Assembly (NCBI GenBank): GCA_964411425.1
Contig: CAYPKW010000002.1
Location: 46,809 to 110,808, forward strand
DNA length: 64,000 nt
Source of the DNA: CAYPKW01 sp964411425
GTDB lineage: Bacteria; Pseudomonadota; Alphaproteobacteria; Dongiales; Dongiaceae
Direction of reading: 5' to 3'
Positions 1 through 8,356 of this stretch are shown here, piece after piece. Both the position numbers and the translations under genes were made by a program. Within the stretch, counting starts at the first letter, position 1; every line of letters starts with the position of its first letter. The notes beneath the pieces were generated by a model. It was not told where the DNA came from, made no database searches, and worked only from the letters and a program-made list of their open reading frames with translations.

Positions 1-1
1 C

Positions 2-535
2 GATCCCGACGTGATCGCCGGCCAGGGCACCGTGGGCCGCGAGATGGCGGCGCAGGCCGCGGCGCGGGGCGCCGCCTTCGACAGCGTGCTGGTGCCGTGC
101 GGCGGCGGCGGGCTGATCGCCGGCGTGGCGCTGGCGCTCGGCGCGGCGAGCCCGGCCGCCCGTGTCTATGCGGTCGAGCCGGAAGGCTTCGACGACACAG
201 GGCGCTCGTTGGCGGCCGGCGAGCGCCTCGGCAATGCCGTCGGCGCGCTCACCTCGTGCGACGCGCTGATGGCGGCGACGCCGGGCCGGCTCACATTCGC
301 CATCAATCGCCGGCTGCTGGCGGGAGGCATCGCGGTCGGCGACGACGAGGTGGCCGCCGCCATGGCCTACGCGTTCCGCGTCCTCAAGCTGGTGATCGAG
401 CCGGGCGGCGCCGTCGGTCTGGCCGCGGCGCTGGCGGGCAGGATCGACTGCCGCGGCCAAACCGTCGGCATCGTCTGTTCGGGCGCCAACGTGGACCCCG
501 AGCGCTTCTGCCGCGCCATCAGAGAGGACCGTTAG
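2..535 (+). CDS. PLP-dependent threonine/serine dehydratase family protein, C-terminal part
   Basis: The 5' end lies outside the window; 177 codons are visible and the frame is open from base 2. The glycine-rich loop CGGGG about 35 residues into the visible part is the phosphate-binding loop of fold-type II PLP enzymes (threonine/serine dehydratases, which deaminate to 2-oxo acids). The preceding DPDVIAGQGT stretch is also typical of this family. The Schiff-base lysine would be upstream of the window. No ACT-like regulatory domain follows, so this is a short catabolic-type enzyme rather than a full-length biosynthetic IlvA. A serine racemase cannot be excluded. It is convergent with the bactofilin gene across a hairpin-rich element. 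Confidence 0.85.
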   Translation, partial: DPDVIAGQGTVGREMAAQAAARGAAFDSVLVPCGGGGLIAGVALALGAASPAARVYAVEPEGFDDTGRSLAAGERLGNAVGALTSCDALMAATPGRLTFAINRRLLAGGIAVGDDEVAAAMAYAFRVLKLVIEPGGAVGLAAALAGRIDCRGQTVGIVCSGANVDPERFCRAIREDR

Positions 536-560
536 GCGCCGAGCACCGCTTCCGGACGAG

Positions 561-835
561 CCTAGAGCCTATCTCGGCCAGATGGGATCGCTCTGCCAGA
601 GCGATTTTCGGCAAGGGCCAGAAAGGGGCCGCAGGGCATAGCGAGCTACGGCCAAGGCCCCTGACGCCGCCCTTGCCGAAAAGCGCCTGGCCCCGAAGGG
701 GTTTGCCGGCGGCGGGCGCCCGCGGCGTCAGAGCGTTTGCCCGATGCCCGGCATCGGGCGGCGCGCTCTTCCTGGCGGGTCGCCGCGCCGCCGAGCAAAC
801 AGAGCCGGTTCCATCTGGCCGAGATAGGCTCTGGG
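561..835. repeat. 270-bp intergenic element with 22-bp perfect terminal inverted repeats
   Basis: This element fills the space between the convergent dehydratase and bactofilin genes. Bases 564-585 are the exact reverse complement of 811-832 (the repeat begins AGAGCCTATCTCGG). Nested inside are 605-618 paired with 669-682 (TTTTCGGCAAGGGC and its complement) and a short palindrome at 739-759 around CCGATGC. No coding frame fits it. The layout suggests a MITE-like or large structured intergenic repeat, perhaps acting as a bidirectional terminator. Mobility is inference only. Confidence 0.7.
587..608 (+). terminator. Candidate intrinsic terminator after the dehydratase gene
   Basis: Bases 587-595 (ATCGCTCTG) pair perfectly with 597-605, and TTTT (605-608) follows. 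It lies 51 bases after the dehydratase stop, inside the inverted-repeat element. The T-tract is short, so termination is plausible rather than certain. Confidence 0.4.
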
Positions 836-841
836 TCAGCG

Positions 842-1309
842 TTACTTGCGCCCGACGGTCTGCATGCCGGGGAGCGTCTGCACGCTTGCCAGCGGTGGCA
901 TCGTTACCGGCTGCGGCCCGGCCTTGTCCTTCACCAGCGCCATCTTCGGGTCGACGCCCTCGCTCCGCTTGATATCGCCTTCGACATAGGCGCCCGCCTC
1001 GATCGACAGGGTCTGATGCATGATGTTCGACAGCACCCGGGCGGTCTTAGCGAGCGTCACGGTGGTCGCCTTCACCGTCCCGCCGGAGACGGTGCCGTAG
1101 ATGCGTACCGTGTCCGCCGAAAGCGAGCCGCGCACCTCGGCGCCCTCGCCCACCGTGATGCTGCGGCTGTGAATGTCGCCTTCGACGATGCCATCCACCT
1201 GGATGTCGCCGCTGCCGACGACGTCGCCGGTAATCCGCAGGTCAGCGCTGATAATCGTCGGTGCTTGATTCTTGGCCGGCGTCTTCGCTGCATCGGGAGG
1301 AGGGGCCAT
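842..1309 (-). CDS. Bactofilin (polymer-forming cytoskeletal protein)
   Basis: This 155-residue protein has the bactofilin (DUF583) beta-helix core, a run of short strands with repeating G-D/E-I-x-V turns (e.g. GDIQVDGIVEGDI), flanked by a proline-rich N-terminus and a disordered tail. Bactofilins polymerise without nucleotide on the inner face of the membrane and position cell-wall enzymes. The ATG at 1309 was chosen because it starts 7 bases after the stop of the upstream M23 peptidase; a longer frame would overlap that gene. The M23-bactofilin pair is a recurrent arrangement in which the bactofilin is thought to localise the peptidase and control cell shape. Confidence 0.9.
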   Translation of the reverse strand: MAPPPDAAKTPAKNQAPTIISADLRITGDVVGSGDIQVDGIVEGDIHSRSITVGEGAEVRGSLSADTVRIYGTVSGGTVKATTVTLAKTARVLSNIMHQTLSIEAGAYVEGDIKRSEGVDPKMALVKDKAGPQPVTMPPLASVQTLPGMQTVGRK

Positions 1310-1316
1310 GGGTCTG

Positions 1317-3047
1317 CTAACCTTTGAAAACGTATCTGCCAGCCTTGAGGAACGGCATCGGATCGCGGGGTACGCCATCCACCAGGATTTCGAAGTGGAT
1401 GTGCGGCCCGGTGCTGCGGCCCGAACTGCCGAGAAGCCCGATCTTCTGCCGGTAGTCGACCACTTGTCCAGCCTTTACCGAGATTGCCTTCATGTGGCCG
1501 TAGACGGTGCGAATCCCGAGACCATGATCGATCGTCACCGTACGGCCGTAATTGCCGCGCCATCCGGCGAACACGACCTTGCCCGGCGCCGTGCTCAAAA
1601 TCGGCGTGCCGGCCGCGGCCGACAAATCGAGGCCCTCATGCACGCCCAGCCGACCGTTGAACGGGTCCTTGCGCTTACCGAACAGGCTGCTGATCGAATA
1701 ATGGTCGATGGGCGCCGTCAGCGGCAACGAGCGCAGCACGAACTGCAGGCGCTCCCAACGCTCGACTTCGTCGTCGAGGCTGGCGACGCTGGCCAGCATG
1801 AGTTGCGAGAGCCCGCCCTCGGCCGCCAGAGCCGCCGGCACGAACGGACCGCCCCGGCCGGGCAGCTCGTCGGCGGCGCGGCCCAGCAGTTTGTCGACCT
1901 CGAGCCCGGTCATGGCCACCGTCTTCTCGATCAGATTGACGCCGTCGCGCGTGCGCTCGACGATGCTTTGAACGAAGTCGTCCTGCGCGCTCTCGATCAC
2001 CGTCAGTCGCTCCTCGAGCTCGCCGACGCGGCCGTTCAATTCCGTGCGCGCCGCGTGCAGGGCATTGCGCTGGCCGATGACCGCGGCCAGCGCTTGCTGC
2101 GCCGCTTCGCCCTCCTGTTCCAATGTCTTCTTGTCGCCGCGGACGGCTTCCAGCTCGACGGTGAGCTGGGCCACCTGCTGTTCGAGCTGCGACTTGTCGC
2201 CGCCGACCGCGTCGAGCTGCTGCGACAGCGTCTCGGCACGCTGCTCGAGATTGGCGCGCACGTCGCGCGTGGTGTCGAGCTGGCGGCCTAGGCTGGCGAT
2301 CTGGTCGTTCAGCCGCGCCTGGTTGGCAATGAAAGTGCCCTCGCTGCGCTCGGCATCGGCGAGGCGCTCGCGCAGGCTCACCAAGGTCATGGCCAGGCTG
2401 CCGTGCTGATTCGAGGCATTGTCGAGACGGCCCTGCACGTCCTCCAGTTGGCCGGCGATGCGACGGCGCATCTCGACGACACGATCGGCCTCGTCCTCCG
2501 ACAGGCGAAGGCGCTCCTTCAGCTCGGCAAGGTTGCCCGTGAGCGCCTGCTCGGAAGTCTTCAGCTTATTCTTGAATTCGGCCGGGTCGGCGTTCGTCTG
2601 CCCGCTGAGGTCGAGCAGCCTGCGCAGCCCCGCCTCGTACGCCAGCGTGCCGTCGACCGACGGCGCCGTCGGATCCGACTGGATCAGCTTGCGCAGCGGG
2701 TTGGACTCCTGACGCCCGGCGGCGTCGCCGAACAGGCCCAACACGTCCGACTGCTTCTCGCCCAAGCCATCGGCCAGCCGGGCAAACTGGTCGTAGTAGT
2801 CGGCCAACTCGTTCAGCATTCCGATGTACGCCGTCTTCGCCTGATCCCGTTCGGCGTCGAGCGCGACGAGGCGGTGATCCTCGAGGATGACGCCCACCGA
2901 GGAGAAGGCCACCCAACCGACGGCGCCGACCATAGCACCGGCGAGCGCCACCTGCAGGCGCGGGGTCAAGGTGAGATAGCGAACCCGGCCTTCGGAGCGG
3001 ATGAGGATTTCCCGCGCGGCGAAGACCCTTTGGACAAGACCGGACAT
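1317..3047 (-). CDS. Membrane-anchored M23 (LytM-type) metallopeptidase
   Basis: The product is 576 residues. A short cytoplasmic basic segment is followed by one transmembrane helix (about residues 31-54), a long charged coiled coil (about 75-380) and a C-terminal M23 domain. The zinc ligands H470, D474 (HxxxD) and H551 (in HxH, 549-551) are all present, so it is probably an active peptidoglycan endopeptidase. The coiled coil resembles that of EnvC/NlpD-like regulators. The ATG at 3047 follows a GGGGA ribosome site; an alternative ATG at 3074 adds nine residues. It is co-transcribed with the bactofilin gene just downstream, which suggests a shape or division function. Confidence 0.88.
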   Translation of the reverse strand: MSGLVQRVFAAREILIRSEGRVRYLTLTPRLQVALAGAMVGAVGWVAFSSVGVILEDHRLVALDAERDQAKTAYIGMLNELADYYDQFARLADGLGEKQSDVLGLFGDAAGRQESNPLRKLIQSDPTAPSVDGTLAYEAGLRRLLDLSGQTNADPAEFKNKLKTSEQALTGNLAELKERLRLSEDEADRVVEMRRRIAGQLEDVQGRLDNASNQHGSLAMTLVSLRERLADAERSEGTFIANQARLNDQIASLGRQLDTTRDVRANLEQRAETLSQQLDAVGGDKSQLEQQVAQLTVELEAVRGDKKTLEQEGEAAQQALAAVIGQRNALHAARTELNGRVGELEERLTVIESAQDDFVQSIVERTRDGVNLIEKTVAMTGLEVDKLLGRAADELPGRGGPFVPAALAAEGGLSQLMLASVASLDDEVERWERLQFVLRSLPLTAPIDHYSISSLFGKRKDPFNGRLGVHEGLDLSAAAGTPILSTAPGKVVFAGWRGNYGRTVTIDHGLGIRTVYGHMKAISVKAGQVVDYRQKIGLLGSSGRSTGPHIHFEILVDGVPRDPMPFLKAGRYVFKG

Positions 3048-3197
3048 GGTTCCCCACGTCTTCCGGATTGTCATGCTTCGCCGTCTCCCCCGTTGCACTG
3101 GCCTCGACGCTATCGGCCGAGACGCCGCCTCGATGACGCTAAGCTACCTGCGGCCGGTCGCGGTCGTATAAACGAACTTCCCTTTTCGATGCCACCC

Positions 3198-3288
3198 TGG
3201 CTTGCATCGTCGGGTCAATGCAGCCGTCGCCGTGCGGCGCCGGCCCGAGAGATCGACGGTAGCCGCACTACCGCCGACATGCAAGCCA
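3198..3288. other. 91-nt dyad structure between cysNC and the M23 gene
   Basis: TGGCTTGCAT (3198-3207) is repeated as its exact complement at 3279-3288. The pairing continues through GTCGG with one bulged base, giving a stem of about 15 bp. A second hairpin (CGGTAG 3257-3262 with CTACCG 3268-3273) sits inside. It lies 43 bases past the cysNC stop and has no T-tract on either side. It could be a 3' structure of cysNC or a leader element of the M23 operon; no known RNA family was recognised. The rest of the 3048-3330 gap shows no gene. Confidence 0.45.
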
Positions 3289-3330
3289 AAATGCTCGTTA
3301 CAACTCAGTCGGTTAACGAGTGGGATCTGG

Positions 3331-5247
3331 TCAGCGGCCGCCACTCTGTCCGAGGCCGCCGGGCGCCGCGAAGGTGCGCTCGATGTAGGCGACGATGCGC
3401 GCCACGCACTCGGCCACCGACGAATGCGCGGTATCGACCGCCAGTTCGGGCGCTTCGGGTGCCTCATAAGGGGCCGATACGCCGGTGAACTCCGCGATCT
3501 CCCCGCGGCGCGCCTTCTTGTACAGGCCCTTGGGGTCGCGCCGCTCGCAGGTCTCCAAGTCGGCTTCCACGTAGACTTCGTGAAACAGGTCCTGGGCCGC
3601 TTCCCGGGCGCGCCGGCGGTCGGCACGGTAGGGCGAGATGAACGCGGTTATCGCGATCATGCCGGCGCCGGCGAACAGCGCGGCCACCTCGCCCACCCGG
3701 CGGATGTTCTCGGCCCGATCGTCGGGCGAGAACCCGAGATTGGCGTTGAGCCCGTGGCGGACGTTGTCGCCGTCGAGCACGTAGACCTGGAAGCCGCGCC
3801 GGAACAGCTCCTGCTCGACCGCCATGGCGAGGGTCGACTTGCCGGCGCCCGACAGGCCGGTGAACCACAGGACGCCGCCACGGTGGCCGTTGCGGGCGTT
3901 GCGCGCCTCGAACGTCACGCGATGCTCGACCCAGTGCAGGTTGCTCGAACGCACCGTTACCTGCTCGCGCTGGTCGGGATAGCCCTGCATGTTGATGAGG
4001 CCGCCGGCCACGATGTTGTGGCCATCCGTCAGCACGAAGCGCCCGGTGCGCGGCATGACGTGGCCCTCGTCGAGGGCGAGCAACGGGCGGGCGCGCAACA
4101 CCACGTCGGCCACGCCGTTGTGCGGCACCTCGCTGGCGGGCCGTCCGACGAGCGCGTCGGCGTCGAACGCCCGCTCGATCTCCTGGACCTCGACCGACGT
4201 CTCGCGCGTCAGCACCCGCAGCCGGTACTCCTGGCCGACCTTGAGCGGCGCCCGGCCCAGCCAGAACAGCCGGCCGCGGAACACATTGGTTTCGATCGGC
4301 GGATGATCCTCGCGGCTCGCCAACTCGCCGCGCTCGACGAACAAAGGCTCGTCGAGGGTAATGCCGATCGACTGCCCGGCGCCGGCCTCGACGAGCGGCT
4401 GCGGCCGGTTCCACGACTCGATGCTGGCGACCCGCGCCGACTTGTTGGAGGGCGAGAACATGAGGCGGTCGCCGACGCCGAGCCGCCCGCTCTCGACGCG
4501 CCCCACCAGGATGCGCCGCTCGTCGAACTTGTAGACGTCCTGGATGGGAAGGCGCAGCGGCAAGTCCGTGGGCCGCGGCGCGGCGCGGAACCCGTCGAGC
4601 GCCTCGATGACGGTCGGCCCGTCGTACCAGCCCATGGCCGCCGAGCGATGCACGATGTTGTCGCCCTCGCGCGCCGACACCGGAATGAAATGGTCGGCGT
4701 CGACGCCGATCCCCGCCAGGTACTTCGCGTAGGCGCCGCGGATGTCGTCGAAGCGCGCGGCGGAATGGCCCACCAAATCCATCTTGTTGACCACGACGGC
4801 GATCTGGCGGATGCCGAGCAGATGCAAGAGGAAGCCGTGCACGCGCGACTGCTGCTGCACGCCCTGTCCCGCGTCGATCAACAGCAGCGCGGCCTCGGCG
4901 CTCGACGCGCCGGTGATCATGTTCTTGAGGAACTCGCGGTGGCCGGGCGCGTCGATGACGACGTAGTCGCGGGCCGCGGTGCGAAACCAGATCTGCGCGG
5001 TGTCGATGGTGATGCCCTGGTCGCGCTCGGCCTGGAAAGCGTCCATCAGGAAGGCCCATTCGAACGGCATGCCGCGCCGATCGCACATGGCCTGGATCGC
5101 CTCGAGCTTGCCGTCGGGCAGCGAGCCGGTGTCGTGGAACAGGCGGCCGACGAGCGTCGACTTGCCGTGGTCGACGTGACCCACGATGACGAGGCGCAGC
5201 GGCTCGCGCGGGCGGACCGCGACCGACAGCTCGACGGGGCGCGTCAT
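3331..5247 (-). CDS. cysNC: Bifunctional sulfate adenylyltransferase subunit 1 / adenylylsulfate kinase (CysN-CysC)
   Basis: This 638-residue fusion has an N-terminal EF-Tu-like GTPase with GHVDHGKS (23-30), DAPGH (99-103) and NKMD (154-157), then beta-barrel domains, and a C-terminal APS kinase with GLSGAGKS (464-471), DGDNVRHG and FISPYR. CysN with CysD makes APS from ATP and sulfate, driven by GTP; CysC phosphorylates APS to PAPS. The start overlaps the cysD stop (TGATG at 5245-5249), so translation is probably coupled. Fused CysNC is common in alpha- and other proteobacteria. No cysH, cysI or sulfate transporter gene is nearby, so reduction must be encoded elsewhere or the PAPS may serve sulfation. 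Confidence 0.96.
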   Translation of the reverse strand: MTRPVELSVAVRPREPLRLVIVGHVDHGKSTLVGRLFHDTGSLPDGKLEAIQAMCDRRGMPFEWAFLMDAFQAERDQGITIDTAQIWFRTAARDYVVIDAPGHREFLKNMITGASSAEAALLLIDAGQGVQQQSRVHGFLLHLLGIRQIAVVVNKMDLVGHSAARFDDIRGAYAKYLAGIGVDADHFIPVSAREGDNIVHRSAAMGWYDGPTVIEALDGFRAAPRPTDLPLRLPIQDVYKFDERRILVGRVESGRLGVGDRLMFSPSNKSARVASIESWNRPQPLVEAGAGQSIGITLDEPLFVERGELASREDHPPIETNVFRGRLFWLGRAPLKVGQEYRLRVLTRETSVEVQEIERAFDADALVGRPASEVPHNGVADVVLRARPLLALDEGHVMPRTGRFVLTDGHNIVAGGLINMQGYPDQREQVTVRSSNLHWVEHRVTFEARNARNGHRGGVLWFTGLSGAGKSTLAMAVEQELFRRGFQVYVLDGDNVRHGLNANLGFSPDDRAENIRRVGEVAALFAGAGMIAITAFISPYRADRRRAREAAQDLFHEVYVEADLETCERRDPKGLYKKARRGEIAEFTGVSAPYEAPEAPELAVDTAHSSVAECVARIVAYIERTFAAPGGLGQSGGR

Positions 5248-6041
5248 CACATGTACCCCGCCGCGCGCAGGCGCTCGAAGGCGTCCTCGGTCTCGCGGTC
5301 CATGGCGCGCCCGGCGCGCTCCGGCGTGCGCGTCGATTCGAGCTCGGCGAGGATCTGCTCCAGGGTGGCGGCCTCGCTCGGCACCGGAAACGTTATGTCC
5401 ATGTCGCCCAGCGAACGATACCGCTTGCCGTTCCTGGCGAAGTAGAGATCGACCACCGGAACGCCCTCGCGCTGCACGTAACGCCAGACGTCGAGCTCGG
5501 TCCAGTGCAGTAGCGGATGCACGCGCAGGTGCGTTCCCGCCGGCAGGTCGGTGTTGAAGTGGTCCCAGAACTCGGGCGGCTGGTCGCGGAAATCCCACTG
5601 GCCCGCGTCACCGCGCGGGCTGAAGACGCGCTCCTTGGCGCGGACGCTCTCCTCGTCGCGCCGGATGCCGGCGATGATGCCGGTGAACTTGTGCTTGGCG
5701 ATCGCGGCCTTGAGCCCCCCCGTCTTGCGCGCCGCCGAGCGCGCATTGGGCGGCAGGGTCGGATCGACGGCCTCGACCGGCGGGCACGGCTCGACGACAA
5801 GGTTGAGGCCCCATTCCCCCGCGCAGCGATCGCGCAGCGCGTACATCTCCGGGAACTTCTTGCCGGTGTCGATGTGCATGACCGGGAACGGCACGCGCCC
5901 GAAGAACGCCTTCAGCCCGAGCCAGACCATGACATTGCTGTCCTTGCCCAACGACCACAGCATGGCCAGCCGCTCGACGCGGCTGAACGCCTCGCGCAAG
6001 ATGTAGACGCTCTGCGATTCGAGCTGGTCGAGATGATCCAT
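5247..6041 (-). CDS. cysD: Sulfate adenylyltransferase subunit 2 (CysD)
   Basis: This 264-residue PP-loop ATP pyrophosphatase carries SLGKDS (30-35), HIDTGKKFPE and the RRDEESVRAKERVFS segment typical of CysD. It is somewhat shorter than the E. coli protein (about 300 residues); the region between WRYVQRE and the C-terminus is compact. The ATG at 6041 was chosen because upstream sequence does not match the family, although no strong ribosome site precedes it. It forms the sulfate-activating heterodimer with the overlapping cysNC product. Confidence 0.94.
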   Translation of the reverse strand: MDHLDQLESQSVYILREAFSRVERLAMLWSLGKDSNVMVWLGLKAFFGRVPFPVMHIDTGKKFPEMYALRDRCAGEWGLNLVVEPCPPVEAVDPTLPPNARSAARKTGGLKAAIAKHKFTGIIAGIRRDEESVRAKERVFSPRGDAGQWDFRDQPPEFWDHFNTDLPAGTHLRVHPLLHWTELDVWRYVQREGVPVVDLYFARNGKRYRSLGDMDITFPVPSEAATLEQILAELESTRTPERAGRAMDRETEDAFERLRAAGYM

Positions 6042-6100
6042 CGAGCGAGGCGCCTGATTTGCCGGGCGGCTGCGGCGTTTACCCGCTTCGCGGCGGAAAA

Positions 6101-6466
6101 TCAACCGCCTCGCCCGGGCGGGGGCCGGCGCCATTCAAGCACGGCGAGAAGGCAGCCGGTGTCGGTGCGCGAGTTGTGCCGGGTGCCTGGGCTGTAGCTC
6201 ACGAAGTCGCCTGTGCGGAACACCGTGCCGTCGTCGTCGATGAGCTCGCCTTCGAGGACGACGAAATCCTCCATGCCCGCATGGTCGTGGGCGATGGTGA
6301 CGGCGCCCGGCTGCATGCGCATGAGATAGCAGCCGTTGCCGGCGGCCCTGTCGTAGCTCACCGGCAGCCAGCCGATCTCCGGCTGCAGCGGACCTTCGAG
6401 GTCGTAGGGCAGGAACGCGGTCGAATCGGCTCTCACCACCTTCCGCCCCGCCACTTTCCTCTCCAT
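6101..6466 (-). CDS. Single-domain cupin protein
   Basis: A 121-residue protein with one cupin barrel. It has the first-motif-like segment HDHAGMEDFVVLEGEL and a second motif ending in PGTRHNS, so the usual metal-binding His and Glu residues are present. It resembles ChrR-type or small stand-alone cupins, but no zinc-anti-sigma domain is attached. The substrate is unknown. It lies 59 bases upstream of cysD on the same strand and may share its transcript; a functional link to sulfate activation is not established. Confidence 0.75.
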   Translation of the reverse strand: MERKVAGRKVVRADSTAFLPYDLEGPLQPEIGWLPVSYDRAAGNGCYLMRMQPGAVTIAHDHAGMEDFVVLEGELIDDDGTVFRTGDFVSYSPGTRHNSRTDTGCLLAVLEWRRPPPGRGG

Positions 6467-6591
6467 CCCATGACCCCCGTCGGCTGCCCAAGCTCACGCC
6501 ATCATCACGCAGGAGTGATTATGCTCGCATCGAAATCTTGTCGAGTATGGCGGTGCGTGAATCGATGCCCCCCAACGAATGAGGTAATCAG

Positions 6592-6894
6592 ATGAACCGC
6601 ATGCATGTAAGCGCTGCGCTGGCCACGGCCGTCACCCTCGCATTGGCAATGCCGAGCGGGCCGGCCCGCGCGGATGCCGCCATGGACGAGATGATGAAGC
6701 AGGGCGAGATGGACATGAAGGCCGGCAAGATCGAAAAATGTTACGGCGTAAACGTCGCGGGCAAGAACGACTGCCAGACCGCGACGGCCTCCTGTGCCGG
6801 CTCCGCGACGAAGGACTTCGACAAGTCCGCGTTCATCATCGTGCCGTCGGGTACCTGCGGGAAGATCGCCGGCGGCAGCCCGTCGCCGTCCTGA
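6592..6894 (+). CDS. bufA: Bufferin-type RiPP precursor (DUF2282), first copy
   Basis: This 100-residue protein has a signal peptide (hydrophobic to about residue 24, ARA/DA cleavage near 27) and a small core with four cysteines, C50, C61, C68 and C89, in the DUF2282 pattern EKCYGV, AGKNDCQ, SCAG, PSGTC. DUF2282 proteins encoded with DUF692 and DUF2063 genes are bufferins, periplasmic peptides whose cysteines are modified by the MNIO maturase and which help bacteria tolerate copper. A Met-rich stretch (MDEMMKQGEMDM) precedes the core and could also bind metal. The next gene is a second precursor 279 bases away, so this one may have its own transcript. Confidence 0.85.
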   Translation: MNRMHVSAALATAVTLALAMPSGPARADAAMDEMMKQGEMDMKAGKIEKCYGVNVAGKNDCQTATASCAGSATKDFDKSAFIIVPSGTCGKIAGGSPSPS

Positions 6895-7173
6895 TCGCCT
6901 CGGCGGTCGCCGCACCGCCATCCGCGCCGGCGCTCCCGAGCGCCCGTCGATAGCCGCCGGGCATGAATCCCATAGGCAAATCATAGTTCCCCGGCGGCTC
7001 GCCGGATTGCTATGAGTGCCGGCGACCGCTGGCACGTCGCGCGGCCGGAAATCGGTACGTCAAATCTTCGTGAAACCAAGATGTTGCAGGCCGCCGACGA
7101 TTGCCAAGCCATGTTAGCGTCGCCACGTCTGTCGGCGTCGCGACAATCCAACAAACTCTCAGGAGGACCGAAC
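6895..7173. other. Gap between the two bufferin precursor genes
   Basis: I see no gene in these 279 bases. A GC-rich inverted repeat (CCGGCGG ... CCGG, near 6999-7016) could terminate or attenuate transcription. The downstream precursor has a strong ribosome site (AGGAGGA, 7161-7167), so this gap probably holds a promoter for the second precursor and the maturation genes. I found no convincing consensus promoter. Confidence 0.35.
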
Positions 7174-7440
7174 ATGAAGACCCCGATTCTTGTCTCTACC
7201 GCCATGGCCGCGGCGATCACGATTGCCAGCATGGCCGGCGCCCAGGCCGGCAAGGCCCCGGTGCCGAGCTACGAGAACGAGAAGTGTTTCGGCATCGCCT
7301 ATGCCGGCAAGAACGACTGCCAGACCGCCAACAGCTCCTGCGCGGGAACCTCGAAGAAGGACCAGCAGGTCGACGCCTGGATCTACGTCCCGGCGGGGAC
7401 CTGCGACAAGATCGTTGGCGGCAGCCTGCCAAAGACCTGA
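7174..7440 (+). CDS. bufA: Bufferin-type RiPP precursor (DUF2282), second copy
   Basis: An 88-residue secreted peptide with a signal peptide ending near residue 25 (AQA/GK). Cysteines 38, 49, 56 and 77 are spaced 11, 7 and 21 apart, exactly as in the first copy, with the same flanking words (EKCFG, AGKNDCQ, SSCAGTS, PAGTC). The sequence KIVGGSL near the end matches the DUF2282 family better than the first copy. The ATG at 7174 follows AGGAGGA at ideal distance. The gene lies 31 bases before the DUF692 gene, so it is the likely main substrate of that enzyme. Confidence 0.88.
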   Translation: MKTPILVSTAMAAAITIASMAGAQAGKAPVPSYENEKCFGIAYAGKNDCQTANSSCAGTSKKDQQVDAWIYVPAGTCDKIVGGSLPKT

Positions 7441-7471
7441 CCGGCGCCATCGTCGAGTGGATGTCCCTAGG

Positions 7472-8356
7472 ATGTCGCGCATCGGCTCGACGACGTTCAA
7501 GCGGGGCCCGATCTCGGCCGCGGCCGGGATCGGGCTTCGCCAAGTTCACCACCGCGACGTCCTCGATGCCCGGCCGTCGGTGGGTTTCCTCGAGGTGCAC
7601 CCGGAGAACTACCTGGGCGGCGGAGCCAATCTGCATTACCTGACCGAGCTGCGCCGCGACTACCCGATCAGCCTGCACGCCGTCGGGATCTCGCTCGGCA
7701 CCGACGGGCCGCTCGACCGCGAGCATCTGTCCCGCCTGGCGGAACTGGCGGAGCGCATCGAGCCGGCGCTGGTGTCGGAGCACTTGTCCTGGAGCATCGC
7801 CGACGGCGTCTACCTCAACGACCTTCTGCCGTTGCCCTACACGGAGGAAGCCCTTGGCGTCGTGGCGCGCCACGTGGACGAGGTGCAGGAGTACCTGGGG
7901 CGCAAGATTCTGCTGGAGAATCCGTCCACCTACCTGCGCTTCGTCCATTCCAGCCTAAGCGAGCAGGAGTTCCTGGCCGAGGTCGCGCGCCGCACCGGCT
8001 GCGGCGTGCTCTTGGATGTGAACAATCTGTACGTCAGCGCGATGAACCACGGGTTCGAGCCCGATGCGTACCTGCGCGGACTGCCCGCGGCGATAGGCGA
8101 AATCCATCTCGCCGGCCACAGCGTGAAACGGGTCGACGGCGTCAGCCTGCGCATCGACGACCACGGCTCGGCGGTCGATGCCGCCGTCTGGCGGTTGTAC
8201 GAGAAGGCGCTCGCCAGGTTCGGGCCGCTGCCTACCCTCATCGAATGGGACACCGACATCCCGCCGCTGCCGGTTCTGGTCGGCGAAGCGGAAAAGGCGG
8301 CGGACGCGCTGGCGAAGGCAGCGCGACGGGAGGCAGTCCATGCCGTCACTGCGTGA
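7472..8356 (+). CDS. bufB: DUF692 family multinuclear non-heme iron oxidase (bufferin maturase)
   Basis: This 294-residue TIM-barrel protein has the DUF692/MNIO landmarks: LEVHPENYL, SLHAVGISLG, SEHLSWS, LLENPSTY, LLDVNNLYVSAMNHG, EIHLAGH and LIEWDTDIP. These supply the His, Asp and Glu ligands for two or three iron ions. MNIO enzymes oxidise cysteine residues of precursor peptides, forming thiooxazole-type rings in characterised bufferins. The ATG at 7472 is used; an in-frame GTG at 7457 is an alternative. The end overlaps the DUF2063 gene by 17 bases, which indicates coupled translation with its partner. Confidence 0.9.
   Translation: MSRIGSTTFKRGPISAAAGIGLRQVHHRDVLDARPSVGFLEVHPENYLGGGANLHYLTELRRDYPISLHAVGISLGTDGPLDREHLSRLAELAERIEPALVSEHLSWSIADGVYLNDLLPLPYTEEALGVVARHVDEVQEYLGRKILLENPSTYLRFVHSSLSEQEFLAEVARRTGCGVLLDVNNLYVSAMNHGFEPDAYLRGLPAAIGEIHLAGHSVKRVDGVSLRIDDHGSAVDAAVWRLYEKALARFGPLPTLIEWDTDIPPLPVLVGEAEKAADALAKAARREAVHAVTA

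Noticed and set aside
3202..5445. Long open frame on the + strand opposite cysNC
   Set aside because: It mirrors the codon structure of cysNC, has Arg/Ala/Asp-rich low-information sequence and no family motif. High GC makes such antisense frames common.
7062..7110. Extracytoplasmic-sigma promoter (GAAACC ... CGACGAT) before the second bufferin precursor
   Set aside because: The boxes are only loosely like GTAACC/CGAA, the spacing is 17 rather than 16, and no matching pair lies before the first precursor.
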